From positions 1-64,000 of the forward strand of contig JAHCHE010000011.1 in NCBI GenBank assembly GCA_026129905.1: 64,000 nt of DNA. The letters are read 5' to 3'. Made by a program: the position numbers and the translations under genes. Below are positions 15,033 through 24,800 of the stretch, piece by piece (the first letter of the stretch is position 1; each line of letters starts with the position of its first letter). Under the pieces are notes generated by a model. It did no database searches and was not told where the DNA came from. It saw only the letters and a list, made by a program, of their open reading frames with translations. Source of the DNA: Bryobacteraceae bacterium. Lineage in GTDB: Bacteria; Acidobacteriota; Terriglobia; Bryobacterales; Bryobacteraceae.

Positions 15033-16559
15033 CTACTTAACCGCAAACAGCCGCACCAGCGCTACCCCATGCCGCGGAACCTCCGCCGCGTACGTCCCCT
15101 CAGCGCCTCCGAGATCCTTCTGCCGCCACAGGTCGCGCAGCCGTTGGCGTCCGCTCAGGCCCAGCTCGCTCAGGCTTACGGTGATTCTCCGCCCGCTCTC
15201 TCCGAGGTTGAACAGACCCACCGCCACCGAGCCGTCCTCCATCGGTTTGGCGAATACGGCTTCGCTTTCCGTCTGGCGCAGAAGCTTCGCCTGTTTCGCC
15301 AACGCGTCCTGGTTCACCTCGATCACCTCCGCGTTACACAGCACATTCAGCGTGAAATCGTCCAACCGGCCCATGTCGCCCGAGAAGAACAGCGGCGAAG
15401 CCATCAGCGACCACATCGACATGTAGCTGTACTGCTCATCCGCGGTGAGCCGGGTCGGCTGCGGTTCGGCGTCGATCCGCCGCGCGTTGCCGATCACGCC
15501 GATGAGGATGTAGTCGGGATCGTTCCAAGCGCCCGGGCCCGCGTAGGCGTCGTGCCGCGCGTTGCTCAGGCCGCCGCTATAAAAGCCCGGCAGCGCCGAG
15601 TCCTTGATCAGCCCGACGTCGCCCGTTGTCCGCCAGCAGTGCCCCCCGACCTCGGCCCCCCATTTCCAGACGTCGCTCATCCCGTACTGGCAGAGATTGA
15701 AGACGATATCCCGGTCCAGGCGCTTCAGGATGCCGCCCATCAGATCATACGGCTTCTTCCTTGCCTCAACCGTCTCCCCACCGGCCACTTCCCGATACGA
15801 GCACCAGTCGTATTTCAGAAAATCGAATCCCCATTCGGCGAACTTGCGCGCGTCCTTTTCCTCGTGCTGGTACGACCCGGCGTAGCGCGCGCACGTCAGC
15901 GGACCGGGCGACGTGTAGATTCCCGCCTTTAGCCCCTTGGCGTGGATGTAGGCCGTCAACGCGTTCATGTCCGGGAAGTGCCCGTTCGGCCGGATCGCCC
16001 CGTCGGGGTCCCTGGGCGCCCCGTTCAGCATCGGGTCGTCCGAGCCGGGCCGCATCATCCAGCAATCGTCGATGCTCACGTACTGGTAGCCGAAATCGGC
16101 CATTCCCGAGGCCACCATCGCGTCGGCCGCTTCCCGGAACAGCTTGTCCGTGACCCGGTGGTAATGGGTGTACCAGTGGTTCCAGCCCATCGGCGGCGTC
16201 AGCGCCAGCGTGTCGCCGACAACGATCGTGAGCTTCCGCTCCGCTGCGCCCCGCGCGTTCTTCGCCCGCAGGGTAACGCCGTACTCCCCTTTTGAGCCTG
16301 GGGCCTTGCCGGCGATGATCCCCGTCTTCGCGTCCAGCCGCAGCGTCGCCGGCAGTTTCTCCGCGGCAAACTCCACCGGCCGTTCTCCCGTGCAGGGAAT
16401 CCGGTACAGAAACGGCCGCCCCGGTCGCGCGCCGTACCGCGTCGGCCCGTTGATCTTCGGTTCCGGACCCGGCTTGGGGGTCAGGATCGGCTTAGGTTCC
16501 GCGCCATAGCAGGCGGCCGCGAAAGCCGCGGCGAAGCAGGCAGCCAGTCGGCAAGTCAT
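15033..16559 (-). CDS. secreted alpha-galactosidase, GH27 family
   Basis: 508 residues. A signal peptide (MTCRLAACFAAAFAAACYGA) is followed by a small Ig-like domain (about 30-112; YGARPGRPFLYRIP to GEYGVTLRAKNARGAAERKLT), then a TIM-barrel glycoside hydrolase. The barrel opens with the family signature LTPPMGWNHW, and has YVSIDDCWM with the paired Asp, the nucleophile segment FLKYDWCSY, and a later GAWNDPDYILIG segment with the acid/base Asp region. A C-terminal beta domain (about 425-508) ends in VALVRLF. It should release terminal alpha-galactose outside the cytoplasm. There is no obvious operon partner; it is convergent with nothing and separated from the epimerase gene by a divergent promoter region. 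Confidence 0.92.
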   Translation of the reverse strand: MTCRLAACFAAAFAAACYGAEPKPILTPKPGPEPKINGPTRYGARPGRPFLYRIPCTGERPVEFAAEKLPATLRLDAKTGIIAGKAPGSKGEYGVTLRAKNARGAAERKLTIVVGDTLALTPPMGWNHWYTHYHRVTDKLFREAADAMVASGMADFGYQYVSIDDCWMMRPGSDDPMLNGAPRDPDGAIRPNGHFPDMNALTAYIHAKGLKAGIYTSPGPLTCARYAGSYQHEEKDARKFAEWGFDFLKYDWCSYREVAGGETVEARKKPYDLMGGILKRLDRDIVFNLCQYGMSDVWKWGAEVGGHCWRTTGDVGLIKDSALPGFYSGGLSNARHDAYAGPGAWNDPDYILIGVIGNARRIDAEPQPTRLTADEQYSYMSMWSLMASPLFFSGDMGRLDDFTLNVLCNAEVIEVNQDALAKQAKLLRQTESEAVFAKPMEDGSVAVGLFNLGESGRRITVSLSELGLSGRQRLRDLWRQKDLGGAEGTYAAEVPRHGVALVRLFAVK

Positions 16560-16887
16560 AAGGGGATCCCCCTATCCGGCATTCAGGTACGGAACTATTC
16601 TACCGGAAGACCCTGGCGTCCTCCACCCGATCCGGTACCCGAAGCCGGTTCCGCGACGGAGACTCGCGGCCCACAATGCCGGCCGATTTTGGTGGTGATT
16701 GACCTCGCAATCTGTTATTCTGTAGCTTCCTCAATAGAGGAATTACAGACCTTAATAACGTTAATTTTGCGGCGGTCTGACGCCGCGCGCGTGTGGACGT
16801 CATGGAGAGTCTCGTGCGACGTGCGATCGCTCCCGCCCGCGCGGAACTCCATTCGTCCGTACCGCGGCAGGCGTGGGAACGGGGCCA
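16560..16887. promoter_or_regulatory. divergent intergenic region with possible extended -10
   Basis: 328 bases between two divergent genes. An extended -10-like element, TGTTATTCT (16713-16721), faces the epimerase gene; a TTGACC at 16699-16704 is too close (11 bases) to be its -35. The rest holds no gene I can support, although the GC-rich end can be read open on both strands. Confidence 0.3.
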
Positions 16888-17904
16888 ATGGTCATGAGCT
16901 CGTACGCGGGCCGGCGTACCCTGGTAACCGGGGGACTCGGATTCATCGGCAGCAATCTCGCGCTGGCGCTTGCCCGGCAAGGCGCTCTCGTCACCGTGGT
17001 CGATTCGATGGTCGACGGCTGCGGCGCCAATCCGCATAACCTCGACGATGCCGACGGCGCCATCGACGTCATCCACGCCGATATTTCCGACCAGGAGCGG
17101 ATGGCCGGGATCCTGCCCGACCAGGAAGTCGTGTTCAACCTGGCGGGCGAGATCAGCCACTCCAATAGCGTCCGGTGTCCCGAGCGCGACCTCGATCTCA
17201 ACGCCCGGGCGCACCTGCGGTTCCTGGAATCCTGCCGCCGTTATTCGCCCTCCGCCCGAGTGATCTACGCCAGCAGCCGCCAGGTCTACGGCGCGCCAAA
17301 CTACCTCCCGGTGGACGAGTCCCACCCCGTCCAGCCGTCGGACTTCAACGGCGTGCACAAGTGGGCGGCCGAGACCTACCACCGGCTCTTCTCGACCGTG
17401 CACGGCCTGGATACAATTAGCATCCGGCTCACCAATACCTACGGTCCACGGCAGGCGCTGCATCTGCCGTGGCAGGGATTCATCGGCACGTTCGTTTCGC
17501 GCGCTCTGCGCGGGGACGACATTGTGGTGTTCGGCGACGGCGCGCAGTTGCGGGACATGATGTATGTCGACGACGTCACCGAGGCCTTCCTGCTGGCAGG
17601 GCTGACGCCATTCCGCGAAGGCGTGAAGAACCTCCTTCTCAACATCTCCGGCCCGCGGGCCATGCCGCTCTCGGAAGTGGCGGAGACGCTTGCCGAGGCG
17701 GCCTGCGAGCAACTCCACCGGCGGCCCCCCGTGCGGTACACGCCTTTCCCCGACGCCCACCGCCGGATCGACATCGGCAGCTATTTCGGCGACAGTACGA
17801 AGCTGCAGTCCTGGACCGGATGGCGTCCGGCCATCGACTTCCGGCAGGGCATCGCCCTCACCCTCTGTTTTTTCCGCGAACATGGCGCCAAATACAAAGT
17901 CTGA
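16888..17904 (+). CDS. NAD-dependent sugar-nucleotide epimerase/dehydratase (extended SDR)
   Basis: 338 residues from ATG 16888 (ATG 16894 and GTG 16873 are alternatives). It acts on a nucleotide-activated sugar in the cytoplasm. The Rossmann motif TGGLGFIG is at residues 14-21, and SSRQVYG provides the usual active-site Ser region. The normal SDR Tyr-x-x-x-Lys reads Asn154-GVH-Lys158, so Tyr appears replaced by Asn. My recollection is that a related subfamily with an NGINK-type motif and LTNTYGPR carries the same change; that could not be checked here. The last 23 bases overlap the next gene, an aminotransferase, so together they may make an amino sugar for a glycan. Confidence 0.88.
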   Translation: MVMSSYAGRRTLVTGGLGFIGSNLALALARQGALVTVVDSMVDGCGANPHNLDDADGAIDVIHADISDQERMAGILPDQEVVFNLAGEISHSNSVRCPERDLDLNARAHLRFLESCRRYSPSARVIYASSRQVYGAPNYLPVDESHPVQPSDFNGVHKWAAETYHRLFSTVHGLDTISIRLTNTYGPRQALHLPWQGFIGTFVSRALRGDDIVVFGDGAQLRDMMYVDDVTEAFLLAGLTPFREGVKNLLLNISGPRAMPLSEVAETLAEAACEQLHRRPPVRYTPFPDAHRRIDIGSYFGDSTKLQSWTGWRPAIDFRQGIALTLCFFREHGAKYKV

Positions 17905-19021
17905 AGCCGCGATTCCGCTCACCGATCTTCAGCGCGCGCACCGCGAGTGCTTCGCGCCTTGGCGGGCGCGGCTCCCGGAGCTTGTTGCCCGCAGCCAGTG
18001 GATTCTGGGCCCCGAAGTTTCGGCCTTCGAAACGGAGTTTGCCGCTTCCATGGGCGCTCCGTTCGCGGTCGGAACGGCCAGCGGTACCGACGCCATCACG
18101 ATCGCTCTGCTCCTGCGCGGCATCGACAGCCCGGAGCGGAGCGTGATGACATCGCCGCTCACGGCGCCGTTCACGGCAATGGCGGTCCTGCGAGCCGGCG
18201 CGCGCGTGCGGTTCTGCGATATCGACGCGGAAACCCTCCTGTTGGACCCGGTCCGGGCCGCGGAGGTGGTGACGCCCGATACGGCGGCGTTCCTTCCGGT
18301 TCACCTGTACGGCCAGACCTGCGACCTCGAGCGCTGGCGGAATCTCGCCGCCGCGACGGGCGCCGCCCTGATCCAGGACGCCTGCCAGGCCCACGGCGCG
18401 CGGCATGAAGGCAAGACGCTGACCGCGTATTCCTCTTGCGTCGCCTATAGCTTCTACCCCACCAAGAACCTGGGCGCCCTCGGCGACGGCGGCGCGCTCT
18501 GCCTCGCCGCGGAGGAGGACCTCGTTCGCGCCCGCGAGTTGCGGGACGGAGGCCGCCGCCAGGGTCACGTGAGCCACTGCGAGGGCCTCAACTCACGGCT
18601 CGACGAAATTCAGGCCGCCTGGCTGCGCATCGCCTTGACGCGCCTGGAGAGGTGGAACGCGACGCGCCGGAGGCTGGCTGCCGTTTATGACGAGGAACTC
18701 GCCGCGCTGCCGCCGGAACTGCTGCGCCCCGTTGCCCGAAGCGAGGGTTCCGGTCACGTTTATCACCTTTACGTGGCGCGCGCGGCGCGGCGAGACGATC
18801 TCCGCGAACGCCTCGCCACCAACGGCGTTTCCACTGGAATCCATTACCCCGTTCCCCTCCACCTCCAGCCCGCCTTCGCCTCCTGCGGCTTGCGCGCCGG
18901 CGATCTCCCGGTGGCCGAGAAAGCCGTCGCGGAGATCGTGTCCCTGCCCATGGGGGTGCATTTGTCCCAGGAGCAGGCGCGCCGCGTGACGCGGCTGATT
19001 CGCGCGTTCTACGGCTGTTGA
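17882..19021 (+). CDS. DegT/DnrJ/EryC1/StrS-family PLP aminotransferase
   Basis: 379 residues from ATG 17882, inside the end of the epimerase gene. This family transfers an amino group to 3- or 4-keto nucleotide sugars. The PLP lysine is Lys195 in FYPTKNLGALGDGGA. Upstream family features are visible too: GTASGTDAITIALLL, then LPVHLYGQTCDLERW, and IQDACQAHGA with the Asp that contacts PLP. The C-terminal part has VYHLYVARAARRDDLRERL and GIHYPVPLHLQPAF. Length is typical. Translational coupling with the epimerase is likely. A terminator hairpin follows. Confidence 0.92.
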   Translation: MAPNTKSEAAIPLTDLQRAHRECFAPWRARLPELVARSQWILGPEVSAFETEFAASMGAPFAVGTASGTDAITIALLLRGIDSPERSVMTSPLTAPFTAMAVLRAGARVRFCDIDAETLLLDPVRAAEVVTPDTAAFLPVHLYGQTCDLERWRNLAAATGAALIQDACQAHGARHEGKTLTAYSSCVAYSFYPTKNLGALGDGGALCLAAEEDLVRARELRDGGRRQGHVSHCEGLNSRLDEIQAAWLRIALTRLERWNATRRRLAAVYDEELAALPPELLRPVARSEGSGHVYHLYVARAARRDDLRERLATNGVSTGIHYPVPLHLQPAFASCGLRAGDLPVAEKAVAEIVSLPMGVHLSQEQARRVTRLIRAFYGC

Positions 19022-19027
19022 CCAAAG

Positions 19028-19045
19028 CGGCCCCCGCCGGGGCCG
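19028..19045. terminator. hairpin between convergent genes
   Basis: Perfect 7-bp stem (CGGCCCC / GGGGCCG) with a CGCC loop in the 25-base gap between convergent genes. It probably ends transcription from both sides. Confidence 0.65.
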
Positions 19046-19046
19046 T

Positions 19047-20123
19047 CTACGCGGGAACTGCCACCGGCTGGAACGAGCGAACGTGGTCCCGGTAGGCCGC
19101 CGAGACGCGCAGGATGCCTTCGTCCACAAGCTGGTTCACGCGAACGAGCTTTCGCGCGGCCGGTCCGCGAAAAACAAGCTGCGGGTTCTTCTCCAGCGTC
19201 TCCAAACCCGCCCGGTAGATGGCCGCCCGGCCGTAATGCTGGCCCCGCTGGACGATCACTCGCCAGCGTTCCATGAACGAACGATCGAACTTGTAATGGT
19301 GAAGAACGGCGGACACGTCGGCGACATGGGCGCCCCGGCAGAAGTGCTGGATCCGGTTCAGGTTCAGGCGCCCGCCCCGGACGTAATACAGCAGAGGAAA
19401 CCTGGTGGCCACGTTCCGTATCCCGAACATCTGGTAGTGAATTCCGCCCCGATAGAAAGGCATCTTCGGGTCGGCGAACCGGTTCCTCAGCCGCAGCCGC
19501 AGAATTCGCGAACCGCACAAACCGGTCAGATCGTACCAGACCGAGGCGTTGATGGTCCTGCGGCCGGGTTCGGGCCAGCTCTCCGGCGGACCGTCGGGGA
19601 ACATATCCAGCACCGTGGCCATCATTGCCGTGTACTGCCGCCGGTTGAGATAGCGGAGCAGGCCCGGCAGCGGCAGCGTGTCGGAATCCGGATAGTCGAA
19701 GCGTTCGTCGATGTCCACCGCCAGGTGCCACCGGCCCTCGCCGAACTCCTCGATCAGGAATCGTTTGAACTCCAGGTCGTAGTGCTTGAAAGGCAGCGTG
19801 CACCGTAGCATCGTCACCTGAGGACATTCCAGCGCCTTGCGGACCGTGTCGTCCTGCGAGCCGTTGTCCAGCAGCACGATCTGGCTCACGCCCAGCCGCA
19901 GGTAGTGTTCCAGGTACGGCTCCACCAGGTGCTCGGCCTCCCGGACCACCGTCGTCACCACCCACTCCTCGGGTCCCCGCCGCCGTTCGCCCGCCTGCCG
20001 CAGAACCTCGATATTGCGCTCGATGGCCCGCCGCCGGTAAGGCCACTCGAGCGTGCGGCGCGTCTTTCGGAACTCGGCCCGAACCCGGCTGACCGCGAGG
20101 TTATAGAGAAAAGGAAGCTTCAT
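19047..20123 (-). CDS. GT2-like glycosyltransferase, tandem paralogue B
   Basis: 358 residues. The GT-A core is recognisable: VVTTVVREAEHLVEPYLEHY, then LLDNGSQDDT (nucleotide-binding Asp), and AVDIDERFDYP with the Asp-x-Asp metal motif at about 145. This fits the Glyco_tranf_2_4 (PF13704) type, which transfers sugars to glycans. There is no membrane segment except a weakly hydrophobic N-terminus. It lies 56 bases downstream of its paralogue at 20180-21325, and the two align over their full length. Position next to the epimerase and aminotransferase genes suggests a glycan cluster, but acceptor and donor cannot be told. Confidence 0.85.
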   Translation of the reverse strand: MKLPFLYNLAVSRVRAEFRKTRRTLEWPYRRRAIERNIEVLRQAGERRRGPEEWVVTTVVREAEHLVEPYLEHYLRLGVSQIVLLDNGSQDDTVRKALECPQVTMLRCTLPFKHYDLEFKRFLIEEFGEGRWHLAVDIDERFDYPDSDTLPLPGLLRYLNRRQYTAMMATVLDMFPDGPPESWPEPGRRTINASVWYDLTGLCGSRILRLRLRNRFADPKMPFYRGGIHYQMFGIRNVATRFPLLYYVRGGRLNLNRIQHFCRGAHVADVSAVLHHYKFDRSFMERWRVIVQRGQHYGRAAIYRAGLETLEKNPQLVFRGPAARKLVRVNQLVDEGILRVSAAYRDHVRSFQPVAVPA

Positions 20124-20179
20124 GGCGTATTCCAGGCCTCACACTCCTTTGTGTCGACTGTGGCTCAGGATTGCGAAGC

Positions 20180-21325
20180 TCATGGCCGGACCGCGCGGTG
20201 GCTCATCGCCCGAACGGAACTTGTCTTCCGGGACCTATGAGACCGGACATAGTCCCAGTACGCCGGCGACGCTCGAAGGAAACCCTCGTCCACAAGCTGG
20301 TTCACGTGAACGAGCCGCCGCGCCGTCGGCCCCCGAAGAACGAGATCGGGATTCCTGTCCAGGGTGCTCAACGCCGCTGCGTACTCCTTGATGTGGACCT
20401 TGTGCCGGCCCCGCCCGGCGGCGGCTCTCCACCTCTCGACGAAGGCCCGATCGAATTTGTAGTGCCGGAGCACGGTCGAAACGTCGGCGACATGCGCGCC
20501 TTGCGTGGCGTGTTCAATCGCGCGCAGGCTGAGCTTCCCGCCCCGCCTGTAGTACAGGAACGGGAACTTCGTCACGATCGTAGTCTTCCGGCCGAAAGCT
20601 TGCGCGCGAATCCCACCCTGGTACAAGGGCATCTCCGAGTCGGCGAATTTGTTGACCCGCTTCAGCCAGCCGTATTGTCCCTGGTAAAAGCCGGTGAGGT
20701 CGTACCACGCGCAGGCCTCAATCAGCTCCCGGTCGCCTTCGGGCCAGCTCTCGATCGGACCGTCGGCGAACATGTCCAGCATCGTCGCCACCACGGCCGT
20801 ATACTCGCGCTCGTTCAGATAACCCAGAAAACCCTCAAACGGCAGCTCGTCGGAGCCCGGATAGTCGAAGAGCTCGTCGATGTCCACCGCCAGGCACCAG
20901 CATCCCTCCGCGTACCGTTCAATCAGGAACCGCTTTAGATCCATCTCGTATTCGTAGAATGGAAGCGTGCAGCGCACGAGCGTGACCCGTTCGAAGCGGA
21001 GCGCCTTCTCGGCCGTGCTGTCCCGCGACCCGTTGTCGAGCAGCACGATGTGGCTCACCCCGAGACGCAGGTAGTGCTCCAGGAAAGGCGCGACGAGGTG
21101 TTCGTTGTCCAGAAACAGCGTCGCCACCACGCACTCCTGCGGACTCCTACGGTACTCGCCTCCGGAGCGCAATACCTGGAAATTGCGTTCAATTCTCCAC
21201 CGCCGCGCCGGCCACGAGAGCGCCCGCCGGGCATATCGATACTTCCCCCGCAGTACGCGCCCTCGAGCAGCTAGGCCTGCGGCAAACAGGGAGAGTAACC
21301 TTCCGTGGACTATGTCTCCTCTCAT
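20180..21325 (-). CDS. GT2-like glycosyltransferase, tandem paralogue A
   Basis: 381 residues. Same plan as the downstream gene: VVATLFLDNEHLVAPFLEHY, LLDNGSRDST and AVDIDELFDYP with the metal-binding Asp-x-Asp, and the shared ending GPTARRLVHVNQLVDEGFLR. It carries a longer C-terminal tail of basic residues. The ATG at 21325 is the only standard start that keeps the N-terminus, but no ribosome-binding site lies upstream of it; an AGAGGAGA instead follows the ATG, inside a hairpin (see 21304-21333). As the first gene of the pair it probably carries the promoter for both. Confidence 0.83.
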   Translation of the reverse strand: MRGDIVHGRLLSLFAAGLAARGRVLRGKYRYARRALSWPARRWRIERNFQVLRSGGEYRRSPQECVVATLFLDNEHLVAPFLEHYLRLGVSHIVLLDNGSRDSTAEKALRFERVTLVRCTLPFYEYEMDLKRFLIERYAEGCWCLAVDIDELFDYPGSDELPFEGFLGYLNEREYTAVVATMLDMFADGPIESWPEGDRELIEACAWYDLTGFYQGQYGWLKRVNKFADSEMPLYQGGIRAQAFGRKTTIVTKFPFLYYRRGGKLSLRAIEHATQGAHVADVSTVLRHYKFDRAFVERWRAAAGRGRHKVHIKEYAAALSTLDRNPDLVLRGPTARRLVHVNQLVDEGFLRASPAYWDYVRSHRSRKTSSVRAMSHRAVRP

Positions 21326-21333
21326 AGTCCACG
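21304..21333 (-). promoter_or_regulatory. hairpin covering the start codon of glycosyltransferase A
   Basis: Perfect 11-bp inverted repeat (CGTGGACTATG / CATAGTCCACG) around an 8-base loop, read as AGAGGAGA on the coding strand. The start codon ATG is the last three bases of the 5' arm, so in mRNA it would be base-paired, while the purine-rich loop could bind ribosomes. It may act as a translational control element or a protein-binding operator. Confidence 0.5.
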
Positions 21334-21807
21334 AACCGCGTGGCGGCCTTTCACCCGCTCATAATTGTAGACCCCTTTCAGCAGACTCTCAAGCCCGAAA
21401 TTGCAGGTCGCCTGGTCACGAATTGGCATCGGCTCTTCGCCAAGGGCGGACGAGTTCACCCCATCCTCGGCGGTCACATCGCACCCGCGCAGCCGTCGGC
21501 GACCGGTAATCCTAATGTGTTCAAGGAGTTAGCGTTCATCGCCGCCACTCGTAGATTTTTTGAGAGTTCTTGACATTTTTGTCTTGTATCGTGTCGCGGT
21601 TCGCTGTAGAATAGTACTTCCTGCCAAACGCTCCATTACCTGTCGGCAGGCTGTCCCATGAAGCGACACTCTGCTCGCGATGTTGCGCTGGCTCAGTTCT
21701 CCGGGCGCCGCCCGCCCTCAACCTCGCGGTGGCGCTACCCGCTGCACGGTTCCGCTCCTTGGGGCGCATTTTTGGCTCGCCGGCGCAATTTTCTGCACGA
21801 TTCCATC
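21334..21807. other. intergenic, no gene supported
   Basis: 474 bases between the divergent glycosyltransferase and receptor genes, less GC-rich than the surroundings in 21541-21620. A 77-codon open frame (21340-21573, GTG start) has weak codon bias and no recognised motif, so it is not called. TTGTAT (21584-21589) and TAGAAT (21607-21612) at 17-base spacing are a further weak promoter candidate for the receptor gene. Confidence 0.4.
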
Positions 21808-21836
21808 TTGTGCCGCCACTTTGAAAGGGATAGAAT
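21808..21836 (+). promoter_or_regulatory. candidate promoter of the TonB-dependent receptor gene
   Basis: TTGTGC (21808-21813) and TAGAAT (21831-21836) with a 17-base spacer, 43 bases before the ATG. The -10 matches consensus in five of six bases; the -35 only in TTG. A strong ribosome-binding site AGGAGG (21867-21872) follows. Confidence 0.5.
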
Positions 21837-21879
21837 AGTTCGGTTCTTTTCTGCCTAGTACGAAATAGGAGGTTAGTCT

Positions 21880-24800
21880 ATGAAGCGATTCGCCTATTAC
21901 GGGGTGGGCGTAGCGTTTGCTCTCCTCGCAATAAGCTGTTTGCTATTTTCGCCTGCCGTCGCGCAGGACTACCGCGCAAAGGTTCAGGGCGTCGTTACCG
22001 ACAGCTCCCAGGCTGTCGTATCCGGCGCCAAGGTTACTCTCCATAACGACAAGACAGGGGTCGACTCGGTCCGGACGACGAACGTGACCGGCAACTACGT
22101 CTTCGATTTCGTCGAGCCCGGCGCGTATACCGTCACCGTCGAGTTGGAAGGATTTAGCAAATTCGTCCAACAGGGCGTTGCGGTACTCGTCCGCGGCGAC
22201 GTCACCGTGAATGCCCAGCTCACGATCGGGCAGGTCAGCGAAGCGGTCACGGTCCAAGCCGAAGCTGTGTCGGTTCAATTTAATACGAGCACCATGGAGC
22301 TGACCGTGGACCGGAAAATGCTCATGGATCTCCCGGTGATGCAGCGCAATCCCTTCACTCTCGCACTGCTCGACCCCGCCGTGGTCAATCGCTATTGGGA
22401 CGTCGCCCATCGCAATCCGTTCTACATGTGGTCTTCCAGCCAGATCGACGTCGGCGGCAACACCACGACGAAGAATGACCTGCTGATTGACGGTTCGCCC
22501 GTCCAGATCGGCGTCAAAGGCTCCTACGCGCCGCCCATGGACGCCGTCCAGGAGTTTTCCGTTCAGCAGAACAGCGTCGACGCCGAGTTCGGCCACTCCG
22601 CCGGCGGCATCATGAGCGTCGGCATGAAATCCGGCACGAACGAAATTCACGGAACGACCTACTACTTCGGCCGAAATCCGGCGATCAACGCCCGCACGAA
22701 CTCGGTGACCAACACGCCGAACCTGGTGCGAAACCACATCTGGGGCGTCACCGTCGGTAATCCCATCATCAAGAACAGGCTGTTCGCGTTCACCGCTTAC
22801 GAAGGCTGGCGCAGCCAGGAGCCGAACCAGACCTTCCGGACGATGCCCACCGACCTTGAGCGTACCGGGGACTTTTCGAAATCTCTGAACGTGTCCGGCG
22901 GTCTGCGTACCATTTACGACCCCTGGACCACCCAACTGGATGCCTCCGGCAAAGCCAGCCGCCAGCCGTTTCCCGGCAACATGATTCCGGGGGATCGGAT
23001 CGACCCCACCGCCGCGCGCTTCATGCAGGATATCTGGAAACCCAACAATCCGGGCGACGATCTTGCCGGCACGAACAATTTCAAGATCGGCTACTCCTGG
23101 CCCCAGAAGTACATGAACTTCTCCGAGCGCGTCGACTACAACATCACCGACAACTGGAAAGTCTTCGTGCGCTACTCGCGCGTCAAGACGACGCTCGACC
23201 AGACCCAGTACGTCAACTCACCAGCCATGCCCAACGACAACGGCGGGCTGATGAACAACAGGAACGTGGCCGGCGACACAGTGTATACGCTCAACCCCAC
23301 CACCGTGCTGAACTTCCGCATGGGTTTCTCCTCGCTCGAGGACGACTACGACGCCCCGCGTTCCGCCATCGGCGAACAGGCTCTCAGCCAATTCTGGCCC
23401 AACAATCCGTGGTACTCTCCCTACGTCGGCGAAATGCCCGCTGTCTACTATCCGCTGTTGAACGTTGGCGGCGGCTCGTACGGCAAAGGGGGATATTGGT
23501 ATCAGCATCCCCGCCATTGGACGTGGGACGGCAGTCTTCGCAAGGTCAGCGGAATCCATAGCTGGAAAACCGGCTTCTCTCACCGGCGCCACATGGCGGA
23601 TGGGATTTTCCCGAACCTGATGGGTTTCAACTTCTATCCTGCTCACACCGCCGAAACTTTCCAGGCGCCGGATGTGAAAAAGAACGGCAGCGACTGGGCG
23701 TCCTTCCTGCTGGGCTCCATCGACAACAACTCGTATGCCCGAACCTTCCCGTTCCAGTATTTCCGCACCAACTACTACGGGGCGTTTTTCCATGACGACA
23801 TCAAGCTCAGCCGGCGGATTACGTTGAATCTCGGCATCCGCTACGAGTACGAGAACGCTCCGTACGACGAGCGCGACCGCTTCTCCCGCAACAACGACCT
23901 CACCAATCCCATTCCGGAGTTTCAGGCGAATCCGCCCGTCATGCCGGCCGAGGTCCTTGCGGTGCGAAAAACCCAGCCGGTCTATAACGGAGCCTGGATT
24001 TTCACCGAGCCGGGAAATCGCGGATTGTTCGATTCACCCAAGAATATCCTCATGCCCCGCGCCGGCATTGCGATCCGCCTCGATGACAAGACGGCAATCC
24101 GCGGCGGCTTCGCCCGCTACGTCATTCCGCCGGTCGTGACGCAGAATACGCTTTCCTCCGGGGCTCACATGCCGTTGTGGGGCTTCTCGGCGGAAACCCT
24201 TGTGGAGGCGCAACGTCAGGGCGTGCCCTCGGCGCGGCTTAGCGAACCCTTCCCCGCCGCCAACCCCCTGGTCCTGCCGGCGGGCAAAACGCGCGGCCGG
24301 TACACCAATCTGGGCGACAACAGTCCGTCGTTCTACGATCAGGACATCAGGTTGGGCGTAAACGACCGGCTCAACATCTCCTTGCAGCGCGCTCTCCCCG
24401 GCCAGATCCACTTCGACTTCACGTTCTTCATGAACTTTGGGCGCGACCTGCCTTACAACAAGTTGATCAACTTGTCCGACCCCAGCATCGAGTATGCCAT
24501 CCTCAACGAGTGGGACCGCCAAGTCACCAACCCCTTCTATCAATACCTGACGCCGGACAAGTTCCCCGGCGCGCTGCGAAATCAGAGGACGGTCTCCGTC
24601 GGGCGCCTCACCAACCTCTATCCGCAATACGGTACCAGCATGACGCAGTTCAGTACGGATGGCGTCGAGAACCGTTACAAGGCGTTCCAATTCCGCGTCC
24701 AGCGCGCCTACAGCGCCGGTTACAGCTTCCTGTTCGCCTACAACTACAACCAGGAACGAAACCTCGAACTCTTCAACGAACTGGACCGCTTCAACGATAA

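Noticed and set aside
16600-17922. 440-codon open frame on the minus strand opposite the epimerase gene
   Set aside because: The + strand carries clear SDR motifs; the minus product has no family features.
21340-21573. 77-codon open frame with GTG start between divergent genes
   Set aside because: Third codon positions do not show the strong GC bias of real genes here, and no motif or ribosome-binding site was seen.
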